Virus record (IMG/VR): IMGVR_UViG_3300023175_003986
Location: 1-31,779 of that record
DNA: 31,779 bases
Strand: one strand, 5' to 3'
From: a virus
Positions 7,684 to 15,044 of this stretch are shown here, piece by piece; the stretch's first letter is position 1, and every line of letters begins with the position of its first letter. Both the position numbers and the translations under genes were made by a program. The notes beneath the pieces were generated by a model that did not search any database, was not told where the DNA came from, and saw nothing but the letters and a program-made list of their open reading frames with translations.

Positions 7684-8204
7684 TGAATGTTCCAGAAATT
7701 ACATTTATGTATAGAGTAGGAGATGAACAGCCTATGGATGGTGGATGCCCAATCGGCGGTGAGTGGGTTCCAGTAAAATCAACTAATATGTTTGGTGGTA
7801 GGAGAGTATTAGTATTCTCATTACCTGGCGCGTATACACCAACATGTTCAACTTATCAACTTCCTGGTTTTGAAGAAAACTATGAAAAGATTAAAGAAAT
7901 GGGTATTGAAGAAATTTACGTAAGCTCTGTTAATGATAGCTTCGTAATGAATGCATGGGCAGATTATCTTGGAGTTAAAAATGTTAAAGTAATTCCTGAT
8001 GGTAATGGTGAATTTGCTGATGCTTTAGGTATGCTTATCGATATGAGTGTTGTAGGATTTGGTAAGCGTTCTCGTCGTTTTGCTGTTGTAATTAACGACA
8101 ACGAAGTCGAGAAAATGTTTGTTGAACCGCCGTCAACTAAAGAGAATGAAGATCCTTATGGTGAAACTTCTCCTGAAACAGTGATGGCTTATTTAGAGGG
8201 ATAA
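7683..8204 (+). CDS. Peroxiredoxin, Prx5-like
   Basis: 173 residues from ATG 7683, chosen because it follows AAGGAGATG at good distance and gives a TAATG overlap with the previous stop; an in-frame start at 7644 would lie in the previous gene. FSLPGAYTPTCSTYQLPGF holds the peroxidatic Cys55 in PxxxTxxC, and IEEIYVSSVNDSFVMNAWA matches the Prx5/PMP20 group. The only other Cys is Cys22, so the resolving residue is unclear. It would reduce peroxides using thiols, perhaps protecting infected cells or oxygen-sensitive partners such as the neighbouring radical SAM enzyme (inference). Confidence 0.9.
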   Translation: MNVPEITFMYRVGDEQPMDGGCPIGGEWVPVKSTNMFGGRRVLVFSLPGAYTPTCSTYQLPGFEENYEKIKEMGIEEIYVSSVNDSFVMNAWADYLGVKNVKVIPDGNGEFADALGMLIDMSVVGFGKRSRRFAVVINDNEVEKMFVEPPSTKENEDPYGETSPETVMAYLEG

Positions 8205-8205
8205 C

Positions 8206-8544
8206 ATGAGTAAAATTCATAATATGAGATGGCATATTGGAGGAGAGATAGCCAAACAAGATGATCGTTATACTGTAAGAGATAATACTATTCTTAAAAA
8301 TCTTGTATTGAGTTCTACCGATCTATATCCAAATAAAAGCACATCCGGACATAAGCATGAAGGACAAGAAGAAGTCTATATGTTTATCGAAGGTTCCGGA
8401 ACAATGGAACTAGATGATAAAACTATTTTTGTTAAAAAAGGTGATACTGTTTTAATTGAAGATGGTGTGTTCCATAAAGTTCATGCTGGAGAACAGGGTT
8501 GCTATTTTGTTTGTGTATTTGATGGAAGACGAGGTCATAAATGA
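8206..8544 (+). CDS. Single-domain cupin protein
   Basis: 112 residues. The two cupin motifs are visible: SGHKHEGQEEVYMFIEGSG (metal ligands His49, His51, Glu55) and DTVLIEDGVFHKVHAG (His90). Small cupins of this kind are isomerases, epimerases or metal-binding sensors; those near sugar-nucleotide genes often act on sugars. Its start is 1 bp after the peroxiredoxin stop. No substrate can be assigned. Confidence 0.88.
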   Translation: MSKIHNMRWHIGGEIAKQDDRYTVRDNTILKNLVLSSTDLYPNKSTSGHKHEGQEEVYMFIEGSGTMELDDKTIFVKKGDTVLIEDGVFHKVHAGEQGCYFVCVFDGRRGHK

Positions 8545-8789
8545 TTAAAGAAAAATTTACTGCGTATGGCGAAAGTAAAATTTTAGATCAATTTGAAGAA
8601 ATAGCCATGCAGTGGGCAATGGAACAAGTCTATAATCATTTTAATAAAAGCCATTTAGATCTTACTAAAGATGAGATTGAAGAAGTAAAAGCCGAAGGCG
8701 AATTATTATATGGGTATAATGAAACTTTAGGATTGATGATGCTTGAATTAGTAACAGAGTGGGAGGAAGCACAAGATGAAGAAGAGTGA
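8541..8789 (+). CDS. Acidic small protein, unknown function
   Basis: 82 residues, ATGA overlap with the cupin stop. The sequence is strongly acidic and mostly helical (DLTKDEIEEVKAEGELL, VTEWEEAQDEEE). No motif recognised. Confidence 0.6.
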   Translation: MIKEKFTAYGESKILDQFEEIAMQWAMEQVYNHFNKSHLDLTKDEIEEVKAEGELLYGYNETLGLMMLELVTEWEEAQDEEE

Positions 8790-8973
8790 CGGACCATTTA
8801 AAGATAAAATTGAAGCAGAAGAGTTGGGTATTTTAAAAGAAGTATATACAACTTATAGAGTTATTGATGGCTATCTTGAAAAGTCAACAGTAACTAGAGA
8901 TCATAAAGTAATTGATAATGATTATCATGATACTACAAAAGTAGAAAGATTAGTGGAGGTAAGTAATGGCTAA
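8776..8973 (+). CDS. Small hypothetical protein, 65 residues
   Basis: Begins 14 bp inside the previous gene with a good ribosome site (GGGAGGAAG). MKKSDGPFKDKIEAEELGIL leads into a short beta-rich segment TTYRVIDGYLEKSTVTRDHK. It overlaps the next gene by 8 bp. No family is recognised. Confidence 0.55.
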   Translation: MKKSDGPFKDKIEAEELGILKEVYTTYRVIDGYLEKSTVTRDHKVIDNDYHDTTKVERLVEVSNG

Positions 8974-9100
8974 AACAACATCAACAACTCTGAAAGCACA
9001 CAGAATTAAAAAGAAAACATCTATTGGAAAAAGCAATTTTTCCAGGCCCTCTAATAAAGGCCAAAAGCTTTCTTGGAAGAAATATAGAGGTCAAGGATAA
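8966..9100 (+). CDS. Small highly basic protein, 44 residues
   Basis: Begins MAKTTSTTLKAHRIKKKTSI and ends KLSWKKYRGQG, with about a third Lys and Arg. GGAGG at 8955-8959 precedes the start. The ending WKKYRGQG and the KKKTSIG core resemble a tiny conserved basic protein known from T4-like cyanophages and pelagiphages (from memory, not checked). Nucleic-acid or ribosome binding is plausible on charge alone. Confidence 0.65.
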   Translation: MAKTTSTTLKAHRIKKKTSIGKSNFSRPSNKGQKLSWKKYRGQG

Positions 9101-9107
9101 AAAACAG

Positions 9108-9136
9108 TTGACATTTCCTTAAAACTGGTTTATAAT
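9108..9136 (+). promoter_or_regulatory. Sigma70-type early promoter P3
   Basis: TTGACA at 9108-9113, 17-bp spacer, TATAAT at 9131-9136. It starts 8 bp after the previous stop and precedes the gene at 9173. Confidence 0.88.
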
Positions 9137-9172
9137 TATAAATGAATAACTAAATAATGAGGAGTTTATATT

Positions 9173-9370
9173 ATGAGTAAAGAAATTTTACTAGAAGAGT
9201 TAGAAGCAGTTAAACACTGTATTGAAATGACTAATGAAAAGATCGGTCACGATGCAACACGAGATAAGATTGTAGAAGTATTAAATAATCGAATCGCTGA
9301 ATTGCAAAAATTTGTCGATGCAAAAATTGCATCAGAAGATTTAGTAAGTGAACCTTTCGAAGTAGCATAG
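9173..9370 (+). CDS. Small helical protein, 65 residues
   Basis: First gene after promoter P3, with GAGGAGTTTATATT before the ATG. The sequence (ILLEELEAVKHCIEMTNEKI, then VEVLNNRIAELQKFVDAKI) predicts two amphipathic helices that could form a helical hairpin or coiled coil. Function unknown. Confidence 0.65.
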   Translation: MSKEILLEELEAVKHCIEMTNEKIGHDATRDKIVEVLNNRIAELQKFVDAKIASEDLVSEPFEVA

Positions 9371-9379
9371 GAGTATAAT

Positions 9380-9505
9380 ATGAAATTTGATACATTTACA
9401 TCAGAAAAAGGTTATGGGCATGTTGCCTTTAACAGAGCAAAAGAAGGAACTATAAGAGCAGCAATCTTTTTTATCGCCGCAATTATTATTGTAGGAATTT
9501 TCTGA
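9380..9505 (+). CDS. Small membrane protein, 41 residues
   Basis: MKFDTFTSEKGYGHVAFNRA followed by a short Lys/Arg stretch and a C-terminal hydrophobic helix AAIFFIAAIIIVGIF. This is a C-tail-anchored single-span layout. TAGGAG precedes the start and the stop overlaps the next ATG by one base (TGATG). Function unknown. Confidence 0.6.
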   Translation: MKFDTFTSEKGYGHVAFNRAKEGTIRAAIFFIAAIIIVGIF

Positions 9506-9708
9506 TGCCAATTAAAGGAAAAGTAGAAGGTCACAAAGGTGGACATTATATTGCCGGAGTTGGTACAGAAGAAGGTAATCATAAAAACAAGAAACGCTGG
9601 TTAAAAGGAAAGAAACGCCCGGACTTAGACGCGCTAGAAGCAGGTGATCCTGACGGAAATGTTATTGATTGGTCTACTGGATTTTTAAGTAAGATTAATA
9701 AAGTATAG
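9505..9708 (+). CDS. Small basic protein, 67 residues
   Basis: MPIKGKVEGHKGGHYIAGVG then a Lys-rich KNKKRWLKGKKRPDLDALEAGDPDG. Many Gly and Lys residues suggest a flexible nucleic-acid binding protein, but no family is recognised. It is coupled to both neighbours by one-base overlaps (TGATG upstream, TAGTG downstream). Confidence 0.6.
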   Translation: MPIKGKVEGHKGGHYIAGVGTEEGNHKNKKRWLKGKKRPDLDALEAGDPDGNVIDWSTGFLSKINKV

Positions 9709-9866
9709 TGTGGTTTAACCATCAGCAAAATCTCGAAAAGAAAATGCGAGAGTTTTTAGAATACTATGACGGCGTAGTGCCAGATCCTGAGCACTACCCG
9801 TTGCAGTTTGCATTTTATGTAAAAATGTACAACCTTTACCTTGAAAGGAAGAGAGATGAAAGTTAA
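9708..9866 (+). CDS. Conserved-looking small phage protein with GTG start, 52 residues
   Basis: GTG at 9708 overlaps the previous TAG by one base. The product reads MWFNHQQNLEKKMREFLEYY then DGVVPDPEHYPLQFAFYVKM and ends in a basic LERKRDES. The central PDPEHYPxxFxFxxKMY pattern looks like a small conserved protein of T4-like marine phages (from memory). It overlaps the next gene by 11 bp. The frame would be missed if only ATG starts were allowed. Function unknown. Confidence 0.7.
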   Translation: MWFNHQQNLEKKMREFLEYYDGVVPDPEHYPLQFAFYVKMYNLYLERKRDES

Positions 9867-10425
9867 TATTGGTCCATTTGTAGATGAAGGTGATCGAGTA
9901 ATAGATGTTCATATCGATGAGTTTGATACTTGGAGCATGGATGATACTCTTTCTCATATTATCTTACCAATGCTCAAGCAATTAAAAGAAACAAAACATG
10001 GAGCACCTAACGTTGATAAAGAAGATGTTCCGTCTGAACTTAGACCAACTATTGGTGAAGAATTACGCTTTAAAGAGAAAGGTGAAACTGACGAAAACTA
10101 TTTTAAACGTTGGGATTATGTAATGGATCAAATGATTTTTTCATTTGAAAATAAATTAAATGAAACTGCTGACGAAGCATTTTTTAATTATGATGATAAT
10201 GAAATGGCTACAGCATTTCACGAAATACAATGGAAAGGAGTTGGTCCTGCACAATTACTTTTATTCCCAGATGAAGATGGTAAAATGGAAGAGTACAATT
10301 CATATGAATGGTTACCTGCAAATGAACCATCAAAATTTGACAAACAAGGATTTTTAGAGTATAATAATAAAATAGATAATGGTTTTAGATTATTTGGAAA
10401 ATATTTTCAAAATTTGTGGGATTAA
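9856..10425 (+). CDS. Conserved-looking phage protein, unknown function (189 residues)
   Basis: Start chosen at ATG 9856 after GGAAGAGAG; a TTG at 9841 in frame is less likely. MKVNIGPFVDEGDRVIDVHI, WSMDDTLSHIILPMLKQLKE and TKHGAPNVDKEDVPSELRP are segments that recur in T4-like marine phage proteins of unknown role (recollection). The middle is acidic and helical and the end contains NGFRLFGKYFQNLW. No catalytic motif can be pointed out. Confidence 0.75.
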   Translation: MKVNIGPFVDEGDRVIDVHIDEFDTWSMDDTLSHIILPMLKQLKETKHGAPNVDKEDVPSELRPTIGEELRFKEKGETDENYFKRWDYVMDQMIFSFENKLNETADEAFFNYDDNEMATAFHEIQWKGVGPAQLLLFPDEDGKMEEYNSYEWLPANEPSKFDKQGFLEYNNKIDNGFRLFGKYFQNLWD

Positions 10426-10428
10426 AAT

Positions 10429-10746
10429 ATGAGCACACCAGCTTGGAAAAAAAGACTTAATAAAGAAAAACAAATGAATGCTAAACTCAAACGTGATTAT
10501 GAAAAAATGTTTGAGCCTAATAAAAATTATAAAAAAGAATTTAAACCACTTAAATGGAATCCACAAGTAAGAGAGACTCGTCATATTCCTAGTTTAGATT
10601 CTGGTAATGGTTTTGCTGCTCGTGCAGAGCCAAAAAAATATACTGGAGATCTTATTGTAGGAATTGCCACGATGCATAAATCAAATGCTGTTCCAGTTAT
10701 GAAAGGTACATCACAAGCTGAAGATCTAGCACATATGCGAAGATAG
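10429..10746 (+). CDS. Conserved-looking basic phage protein, unknown function (105 residues)
   Basis: Lys-rich N terminus (AWKKRLNKEKQMNAKLKRDY) and a C-terminal segment EPKKYTGDLIVGIATMHKSN followed by AVPVMKG, a phrase I recall from small proteins of T4-like cyanophages. It may be DNA or RNA associated by charge. It ends just before a late-type promoter. Confidence 0.7.
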   Translation: MSTPAWKKRLNKEKQMNAKLKRDYEKMFEPNKNYKKEFKPLKWNPQVRETRHIPSLDSGNGFAARAEPKKYTGDLIVGIATMHKSNAVPVMKGTSQAEDLAHMRR

Positions 10747-10748
10747 TT

Positions 10749-10756
10749 TATAAATA
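10749..10756 (+). promoter_or_regulatory. T4-type late promoter (TATAAATA)
   Basis: Exact TATAAATA overlapping the last bases of the upstream stop region and 30 bp before the ATG at 10786. In T4 this -10 element is read by host RNA polymerase with phage gp55 and gp33. Its position between genes supports use. Confidence 0.65.
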
Positions 10757-10785
10757 GTTCATACAGGAATAATTATGGACTTATT

Positions 10786-11211
10786 ATGTGGTTATATAAT
10801 GGTGAGGAATTTACCTCTGAAATGATTGGTGATTATGTCGGATTTGTTTATGTAATTACTGATCTTTCAAATAATAAAAAGTATGTTGGTAAAAAGACTT
10901 TAATATCTAAAAGAAAACTTAAACCTCTTAAAGGAAAAAAGCGCAGAAGAACTAAGATAGTAGAGTCAGATTGGCAAACATATTATGGATCTTCTGATGA
11001 AGTAAAAAGTTTAGTTGAGGAATTAGGAACTAATAATTTTCAAAGAGAAATATTACATCTATGTAAATCAAAAGGTGAAATGTCTTACTTAGAATTAAAA
11101 GAACAAATGGAACGTGAAGTGTTATTAAATGATGATTATTATAATGGAATTATCCAAGTTAAGATTCATAGATCACACGTACAAAGCTTAAAAAACGGAG
11201 CAAAAGCATGA
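10786..11211 (+). CDS. GIY-YIG-like nuclease domain protein (SegE-like)
   Basis: 141 residues. DYVGFVYVITDLSNNKKYVGKKT resembles the GIY-YIG core (GFVYVI...KKYVGKK, with FVY and YVG in place of GIY and YIG), followed by a basic stretch KLKPLKGKKRRRTKIVESDW and WQTYYGSS, as in the SegE-like GIY-YIG proteins of T4-like phages. A Glu-rich C terminus (MEREVLL) could hold the metal-binding Glu. Whether it cuts DNA and acts as a homing enzyme is not shown. It overlaps the next gene by 4 bp (ATGA). Confidence 0.72.
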   Translation: MWLYNGEEFTSEMIGDYVGFVYVITDLSNNKKYVGKKTLISKRKLKPLKGKKRRRTKIVESDWQTYYGSSDEVKSLVEELGTNNFQREILHLCKSKGEMSYLELKEQMEREVLLNDDYYNGIIQVKIHRSHVQSLKNGAKA

Positions 11212-11822
11212 TAATTTTATTTAATGGTCCACCAGGATCAGGAAAGGATGTTGCTGCAGATTATTTTAAAGAGCACGGATTTAAACATCTTTCATTCAAA
11301 TATCAACTTTTTAATGAAACAATTAATCATTATGGAGTAGACCAAGAATGGTTTATGGAAGGTTATAATAACCGTGAGAAAAAAGAATTTAAATCATCGA
11401 AATTGGATAATCTATCTCGCCGTGAAGCGATGATACACGTATCTGAAAATCTAATCAAACCAGAAAAAGGATTAGATTATTTTGGTAAACTGGTTGCAGA
11501 AGAAATCGACCCAGAAAAAGACTATGTTATTTCTGATGGTGGCTTCATCGAAGAGTTAGTACCAGTTTTAGAGAAATGTGGTGCAGAAAATTTTGTACTT
11601 GTACAACTTACTCGTGAAGGGTGCGACTTTTCAACAGATTCAAGACGCTACTTCCAAGGTAATCATATGGTAACTGAATATGTTCTTAATAAAAGAACTG
11701 ATATTAATGAAGAGCATGTATTACCAGAAAAGTTTGATGTAAGAATGTATAGAGTGCATAACAATTCTACAATTGAAAACTTCTATGAGACCATAGATAT
11801 TATTCTTAATAAGGAGAAATAA
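11208..11822 (+). CDS. Deoxynucleoside monophosphate kinase, T4 gp1-like
   Basis: 204 residues starting with a Walker A loop FNGPPGSGKDVAADYFKE (GPPGSGKD at 7-14). Later features include KLDNLSRREAMIHVSENLIK, VISDGGFIEELVPVL and the basic DSRRYFQG, which could serve as a lid arginine region. The pattern and length suit phage dNMP kinases that supply dNDPs for replication. It follows the GIY-YIG-like gene with an ATGA overlap and precedes an Sm-fold protein. Base specificity is not readable. Confidence 0.78.
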   Translation: MIILFNGPPGSGKDVAADYFKEHGFKHLSFKYQLFNETINHYGVDQEWFMEGYNNREKKEFKSSKLDNLSRREAMIHVSENLIKPEKGLDYFGKLVAEEIDPEKDYVISDGGFIEELVPVLEKCGAENFVLVQLTREGCDFSTDSRRYFQGNHMVTEYVLNKRTDINEEHVLPEKFDVRMYRVHNNSTIENFYETIDIILNKEK

Positions 11823-11825
11823 ACA

Positions 11826-12092
11826 ATGTTTTTAGAAAATATTGATCGTGATGATGTAATTGCAAGACTTAGATCTGGCAATGTAGAAATTGATTTCCAA
11901 AAAGTTAATGGTGAAAGACGTGTAATGACTTGTACTTTACAAGAAAGCGTTTTACCAGAAAATGCTGAAACTATGCAAGGTGCAGAATCAGTAGAAAAAG
12001 AAAAACCAAACACAGCTCTATCAGTGTGGGATGTAGATAATAATGGTTGGAGAGCTTTTAGATGGGATTCTATTTTTAGTATTTCGGAGTAA
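11826..12092 (+). CDS. WYL_2/DUF2693-like Sm-fold (SH3 barrel) phage protein
   Basis: 88 residues after AAGGAGAAATAAAC. VEIDFQKVNGERRVMTCTLQ and a closing NNGWRAFRWDSIFSI match the pattern of the WYL_2 Sm-like SH3 beta-barrel family (F.K.dG..R.m.cTL ... W d....gWRsfr). Such proteins are common in T4-like phages and may bind nucleic acid, but no role is proven. It ends 2 bp before the glycosyltransferase gene. Confidence 0.75.
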   Translation: MFLENIDRDDVIARLRSGNVEIDFQKVNGERRVMTCTLQESVLPENAETMQGAESVEKEKPNTALSVWDVDNNGWRAFRWDSIFSISE

Positions 12093-12094
12093 TT

Positions 12095-13072
12095 ATGAGT
12101 TGTATTCTTAAAGGTGAGGTTGTAGAAACCGAACTATCAAAAAATTCTAATGGTGGCACTGAGATGATGCGTAAGCGTCTAATTAATAGTGTTGACAAAG
12201 AATTACTTAAACCATTTGCAATCCATTTTTCTAGACCAAGAGAAATTCCTGAAGATGTTATTAATATATTATACGCACATGATTTAGCAGAAGATCCAGA
12301 GAATAAAGTTTTGATTAATGGTGGTTGGAATAAATTCGATCATTTTGTTTTTGTAACAGCATGGCAAAGAGATCAATATATTCTAAGATTTGGTATTCCA
12401 TATTCCAAGTGTTCTGTAATTCCTAATGCAATTGAAAAAAGGTATTCAGCAAAAATTGATGATAGAAAATTTGATACTATTCGTTTCATTTATCATACGA
12501 CACCACATCGTGGTTTAGAATTGTTAGTTCCAGTTTTTGATGCATTAACAAAAGAATATGATAATATCCATCTAGATGTTTATTCTTCTTTTGGAATTTA
12601 TGGTTGGGAAAATAGAGATGTACCATATCAAGAGTTATTTAAAAAGATTGAAGAACATCCAAATATGACTTATCATGGATTTGAAAATAATGAAACAATA
12701 TTAAAAGCATTAGATGATGCACATATTTTCTTATATCCTAATATTTGGAAAGAAACATCTTGTATTGCATTAATTGAAGCAATTCGTAGTGGATTAATTT
12801 GTATTCATCCTAATTATGGTGGATTACCAGAAACTGCCGGTAATGCAACTATCATGTATGATCATACAGAAGATAATCAAGAACATGCTAATATTGCATA
12901 TGCAATTGCTAAAGGTATTTTAGAAGAGCAGAAAAAAGATAATAATTTCATTAATCGCTTTACTACTTCTGATAGATTTGGTCTAGTTAATAATGATATT
13001 GGTTCATTTACAACTTTATGGAATAAAACTTTGAGAGTGTTAGTTGATAAAAAAGGGTTGACATCTTCTTAA
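12095..13072 (+). CDS. GT4-like glycosyltransferase
   Basis: 325 residues. FVFVTAWQRDQYILRFGIPYSKC, VIPNAIE, FIYHTTPHRGLELLVPVFDAL, and the C-terminal HIFLYPNIWKETSCIALIEA (the E-x7-E-type donor site of GT-B GT4 enzymes), then NYGGLPETAG. The NSNGGTEMM near the N terminus replaces the typical Gly-rich loop. It would transfer a sugar from an NDP-sugar to a glycan or protein. The last codons (Leu-Thr-Ser-Ser-stop) are encoded by the -35 box and spacer of promoter P4, so the 3' end is shaped by the promoter. Confidence 0.82.
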   Translation: MSCILKGEVVETELSKNSNGGTEMMRKRLINSVDKELLKPFAIHFSRPREIPEDVINILYAHDLAEDPENKVLINGGWNKFDHFVFVTAWQRDQYILRFGIPYSKCSVIPNAIEKRYSAKIDDRKFDTIRFIYHTTPHRGLELLVPVFDALTKEYDNIHLDVYSSFGIYGWENRDVPYQELFKKIEEHPNMTYHGFENNETILKALDDAHIFLYPNIWKETSCIALIEAIRSGLICIHPNYGGLPETAGNATIMYDHTEDNQEHANIAYAIAKGILEEQKKDNNFINRFTTSDRFGLVNNDIGSFTTLWNKTLRVLVDKKGLTSS

Positions 13073-13086
13073 ATCTATTATATAAT
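13058..13086 (+). promoter_or_regulatory. Sigma70-type early promoter P4
   Basis: TTGACA at 13058-13063, 17-bp spacer, TATAAT at 13081-13086. The -35 and part of the spacer code for the C terminus of the upstream glycosyltransferase. It drives the RNase H gene at 13119. Confidence 0.88.
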
Positions 13087-13118
13087 AGTATTATAAAATA
13101 AAATATTGAGAATATATC

Positions 13119-13979
13119 ATGGCAATACTAGTAGATTATAATCAGGTAATCCTTGCTTCGCTATTTGCAAGCATTGGAAATCATTATGATATCGCTCCTG
13201 ATGAAAATATTATTCGTCATATGTTTCTAAATTCTTTACGTTTTAATCGTAAAAAGTTTCATGAAGAATATGGCGAGATTATCATTTGTGCTGACGGCAA
13301 AGATTCTTGGCGTAAAGAAGTATATCCATATTATAAAGCAAATCGTCGTAAAAATAGAGATGAATCCGAAATGGATTGGTCTGCATTATTTGATGTAATG
13401 AATACAATTAGAGATGAGCTTAAAGAGTTCTTTCCTTATAAAGTTATTCATATAGATCATTGTGAAGCCGACGATATTATTGGTACAATTATCCATCAAG
13501 AAGGCACTGATCTTAATATTGGTGCTGAAAAATTCTTAATACTTTCTGGTGATAAGGATTATATCCAATTACAAAGTTATGCTAATGTAGATCAATATGA
13601 TCCAATTCGTAAACGTTGGATTCGTAATGATAATCCAGATCAATATCTAAAAGAACATATTTTAAAAGGTGATACAGGTGACGGTGTTCCTAATGTTCTT
13701 TCTCCTGATAACTGTCTTGCTATTGGTGAACGCCAAAAGCCTATGACACAAAAGCGATTACTTGCTCTAAATGAAGGACCAAGTAATATGGATGAAGAAA
13801 CTCTTCGTCGTTATCATCGTAATAAAATGATGATTGATCTAAAAGAAATACCAGATAAATATACAAATATAATTAAACAAGAATATAATAAAGATAAAGG
13901 AATTGGTAGGGAACATTTATTTAATTTCTTTATTAAAAAGAAACTTAAACATTTAGTAACCGATTTACAGGATTTTTAA
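13119..13979 (+). CDS. rnh: RNase H / 5'-3' exonuclease, T4 Rnh-like
   Basis: 286 residues of the FEN/5'-nuclease family. Metal-binding acids sit in ILVDYNQ, IICADGKDSWRKEVYPYYKA, CEADDIIGTII and LSGDKDYIQL, with the helix-hairpin-helix region at KGDTGDGVPNVLSP. The YPYYKANRRKNR segment is the basic helix over the active site. In T4 this enzyme removes RNA primers from lagging-strand fragments. It is first in the P4 transcription unit, followed by a DUF6433-like gene, an arrangement seen in T4-like phages. Confidence 0.9.
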   Translation: MAILVDYNQVILASLFASIGNHYDIAPDENIIRHMFLNSLRFNRKKFHEEYGEIIICADGKDSWRKEVYPYYKANRRKNRDESEMDWSALFDVMNTIRDELKEFFPYKVIHIDHCEADDIIGTIIHQEGTDLNIGAEKFLILSGDKDYIQLQSYANVDQYDPIRKRWIRNDNPDQYLKEHILKGDTGDGVPNVLSPDNCLAIGERQKPMTQKRLLALNEGPSNMDEETLRRYHRNKMMIDLKEIPDKYTNIIKQEYNKDKGIGREHLFNFFIKKKLKHLVTDLQDF

Positions 13980-13980
13980 T

Positions 13981-14409
13981 ATGGCAGTAAGAGCATCAAT
14001 TGCAGAGATTGTCCAATGGGCAAGTGAAGCAAAAACAACAAAAGAAAAAATAGCAGTATTACATAAATGGGATAATCCTGCTTTACGAATGGTACTTAAA
14101 TTTACTTATGATACTAAAACAATTAATTTTTTAATCCCAGATACTCCTCCCCCGTGGAAGAAAAATCAATATGAAGATGAAGCAAAATCAATGCTATATG
14201 GCGAAGCTCGTCGATTAAAGATTTTTGTGAAAGGTGGTGGTTATGACAATTTAGATCAAGTAAAACGTGAGCAGTTGTTTATTAGTTTATTAGAAGATGT
14301 AGATAATGATGATGCAGAATTATTATGTAAAATGATAGCACAAAAACCTCTTAAAGGATTATCTAAAAAGGTAATTGAAGAGGCATTTCCAGAATTAATT
14401 GCAGCATAG
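13981..14409 (+). CDS. DUF6433-like phage protein
   Basis: 142 residues. IAEIVQWASEAKTTKEKIAV, LHKWDNPALRMVLKFTYD and FLIPDTPPPWKKN followed by a helical acidic C terminus (LLEDVDNDDAELLCKMIAQK) match, as I recall, a conserved T4-like phage protein of unknown function placed beside RNase H. It lies one base after the RNase H stop. A replication link is only inferred from position. Confidence 0.72.
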   Translation: MAVRASIAEIVQWASEAKTTKEKIAVLHKWDNPALRMVLKFTYDTKTINFLIPDTPPPWKKNQYEDEAKSMLYGEARRLKIFVKGGGYDNLDQVKREQLFISLLEDVDNDDAELLCKMIAQKPLKGLSKKVIEEAFPELIAA

Positions 14410-14418
14410 GTAATAAAC

Positions 14419-14601
14419 ATGGCCAAAGGCTTTAAAAATTTCCGCGATAGTTATGATCAGGATGAGTGGGGCGATAAAAGAGAGTTTGATAAGTCCCATC
14501 GCAACAAAGAAAAACGAATTGAAAAGCGCAGAAAAAACCAACGAAAAAAGTTTTCAGAGCGCTGGAATGACGAATTTCCTCCCCAAAAACGCAAAAAATA
14601 A
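14419..14601 (+). CDS. Small, highly charged basic protein
   Basis: 60 residues, starting MAKGFKNFRDSYDQDEWGDK and dominated by Lys, Arg and Glu (KEKRIEKRRKNQRKK). Probably helical and nucleic-acid binding by charge. The frame chosen has the better start context (AGGTAATAAACATGG); the alternative frame at 14453 lies inside it and ends in low-complexity sequence. Function unknown. Confidence 0.65.
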   Translation: MAKGFKNFRDSYDQDEWGDKREFDKSHRNKEKRIEKRRKNQRKKFSERWNDEFPPQKRKK

Positions 14602-14630
14602 TCACTTTTTTGAAAAAAAATTCACATTTT

Positions 14631-14713
14631 TTCTAAGCCATTGATTTTTATGGATTTTTTCTGCGCATTTTTTTCACAAAAAGGTTGACATCTTCTTGAA
14701 ACTAGTGTATAAT
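14631..14713 (+). promoter_or_regulatory. Sigma70-type early promoter P5 with upstream element
   Basis: TTGACA at 14685-14690, 17-bp spacer, TATAAT at 14708-14713. Its core is nearly identical to P9 at 27061 over about 40 bp. Both also carry TTCTAAGnnATTGATT exactly 54 bp before the -35 box, with T/A-rich DNA between, which may act as an UP element or reflect duplication. The 14602-14684 stretch holds no gene. Confidence 0.88.
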
Positions 14714-14747
14714 ATAACTATATTAAATAATAAAGCAAGGAGAAAAA

Positions 14748-15017
14748 ATGAAAAATTATGTAACTGGTTATGAATATACGGGTCACAATGCTGCCATTCT
14801 TTCTGCTACAGGTGTTGATTCAGTAGTTACTTTTAGACAAGCTCTTTCTATTCCAGGTGTTTCTGGTAAAACTATGAAAGGTCTAAAAGCTATTGCTACT
14901 TTGGTTCGTTTTTCTAAAAAAGAAACTGTTGAAGATGAAAATGGCGTTGCTAAACCTAAGCCAATTTATTTTTCAGTGTTTGATGTTGCGGCTATCTTAG
15001 CTCGCAAAGCTGTTTAA
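14748..15017 (+). CDS. ArdC N-terminal-like ssDNA-binding mini-protein
   Basis: 89 residues. YVTGYEYTGHNAAILSATGV, VVTFRQALSIPGVSGKTMKG and ATLVRFSKKE follow the ArdC N-domain pattern (YxGxN...L, tFkqA, GkkGxk...vvfF), a ssDNA-binding fold first seen in plasmid antirestriction proteins. The usual C-terminal metalloprotease-like part of ArdC is absent. It is the first gene after strong promoter P5 with a clear AAGGAG, so it is probably made early and in quantity. An antirestriction or ssDNA-protecting role is inference. Confidence 0.6.
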   Translation: MKNYVTGYEYTGHNAAILSATGVDSVVTFRQALSIPGVSGKTMKGLKAIATLVRFSKKETVEDENGVAKPKPIYFSVFDVAAILARKAV

Positions 15018-15044
15018 TTTTACTATTAACAAGGAGAATATAGT

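Noticed and set aside
10160-10357. Open frame nested in the 9856 gene
   Set aside because: Shadow frame with no ribosome site and A/T-driven composition (Lys, Met, Ile).
12191-12219. TTGACA inside the GT4 gene
   Set aside because: No -10 box at 16-18 bp.
14453-14644. Alternative frame over the small basic gene
   Set aside because: Overlaps the better-supported frame at 14419 and runs into low-complexity sequence.
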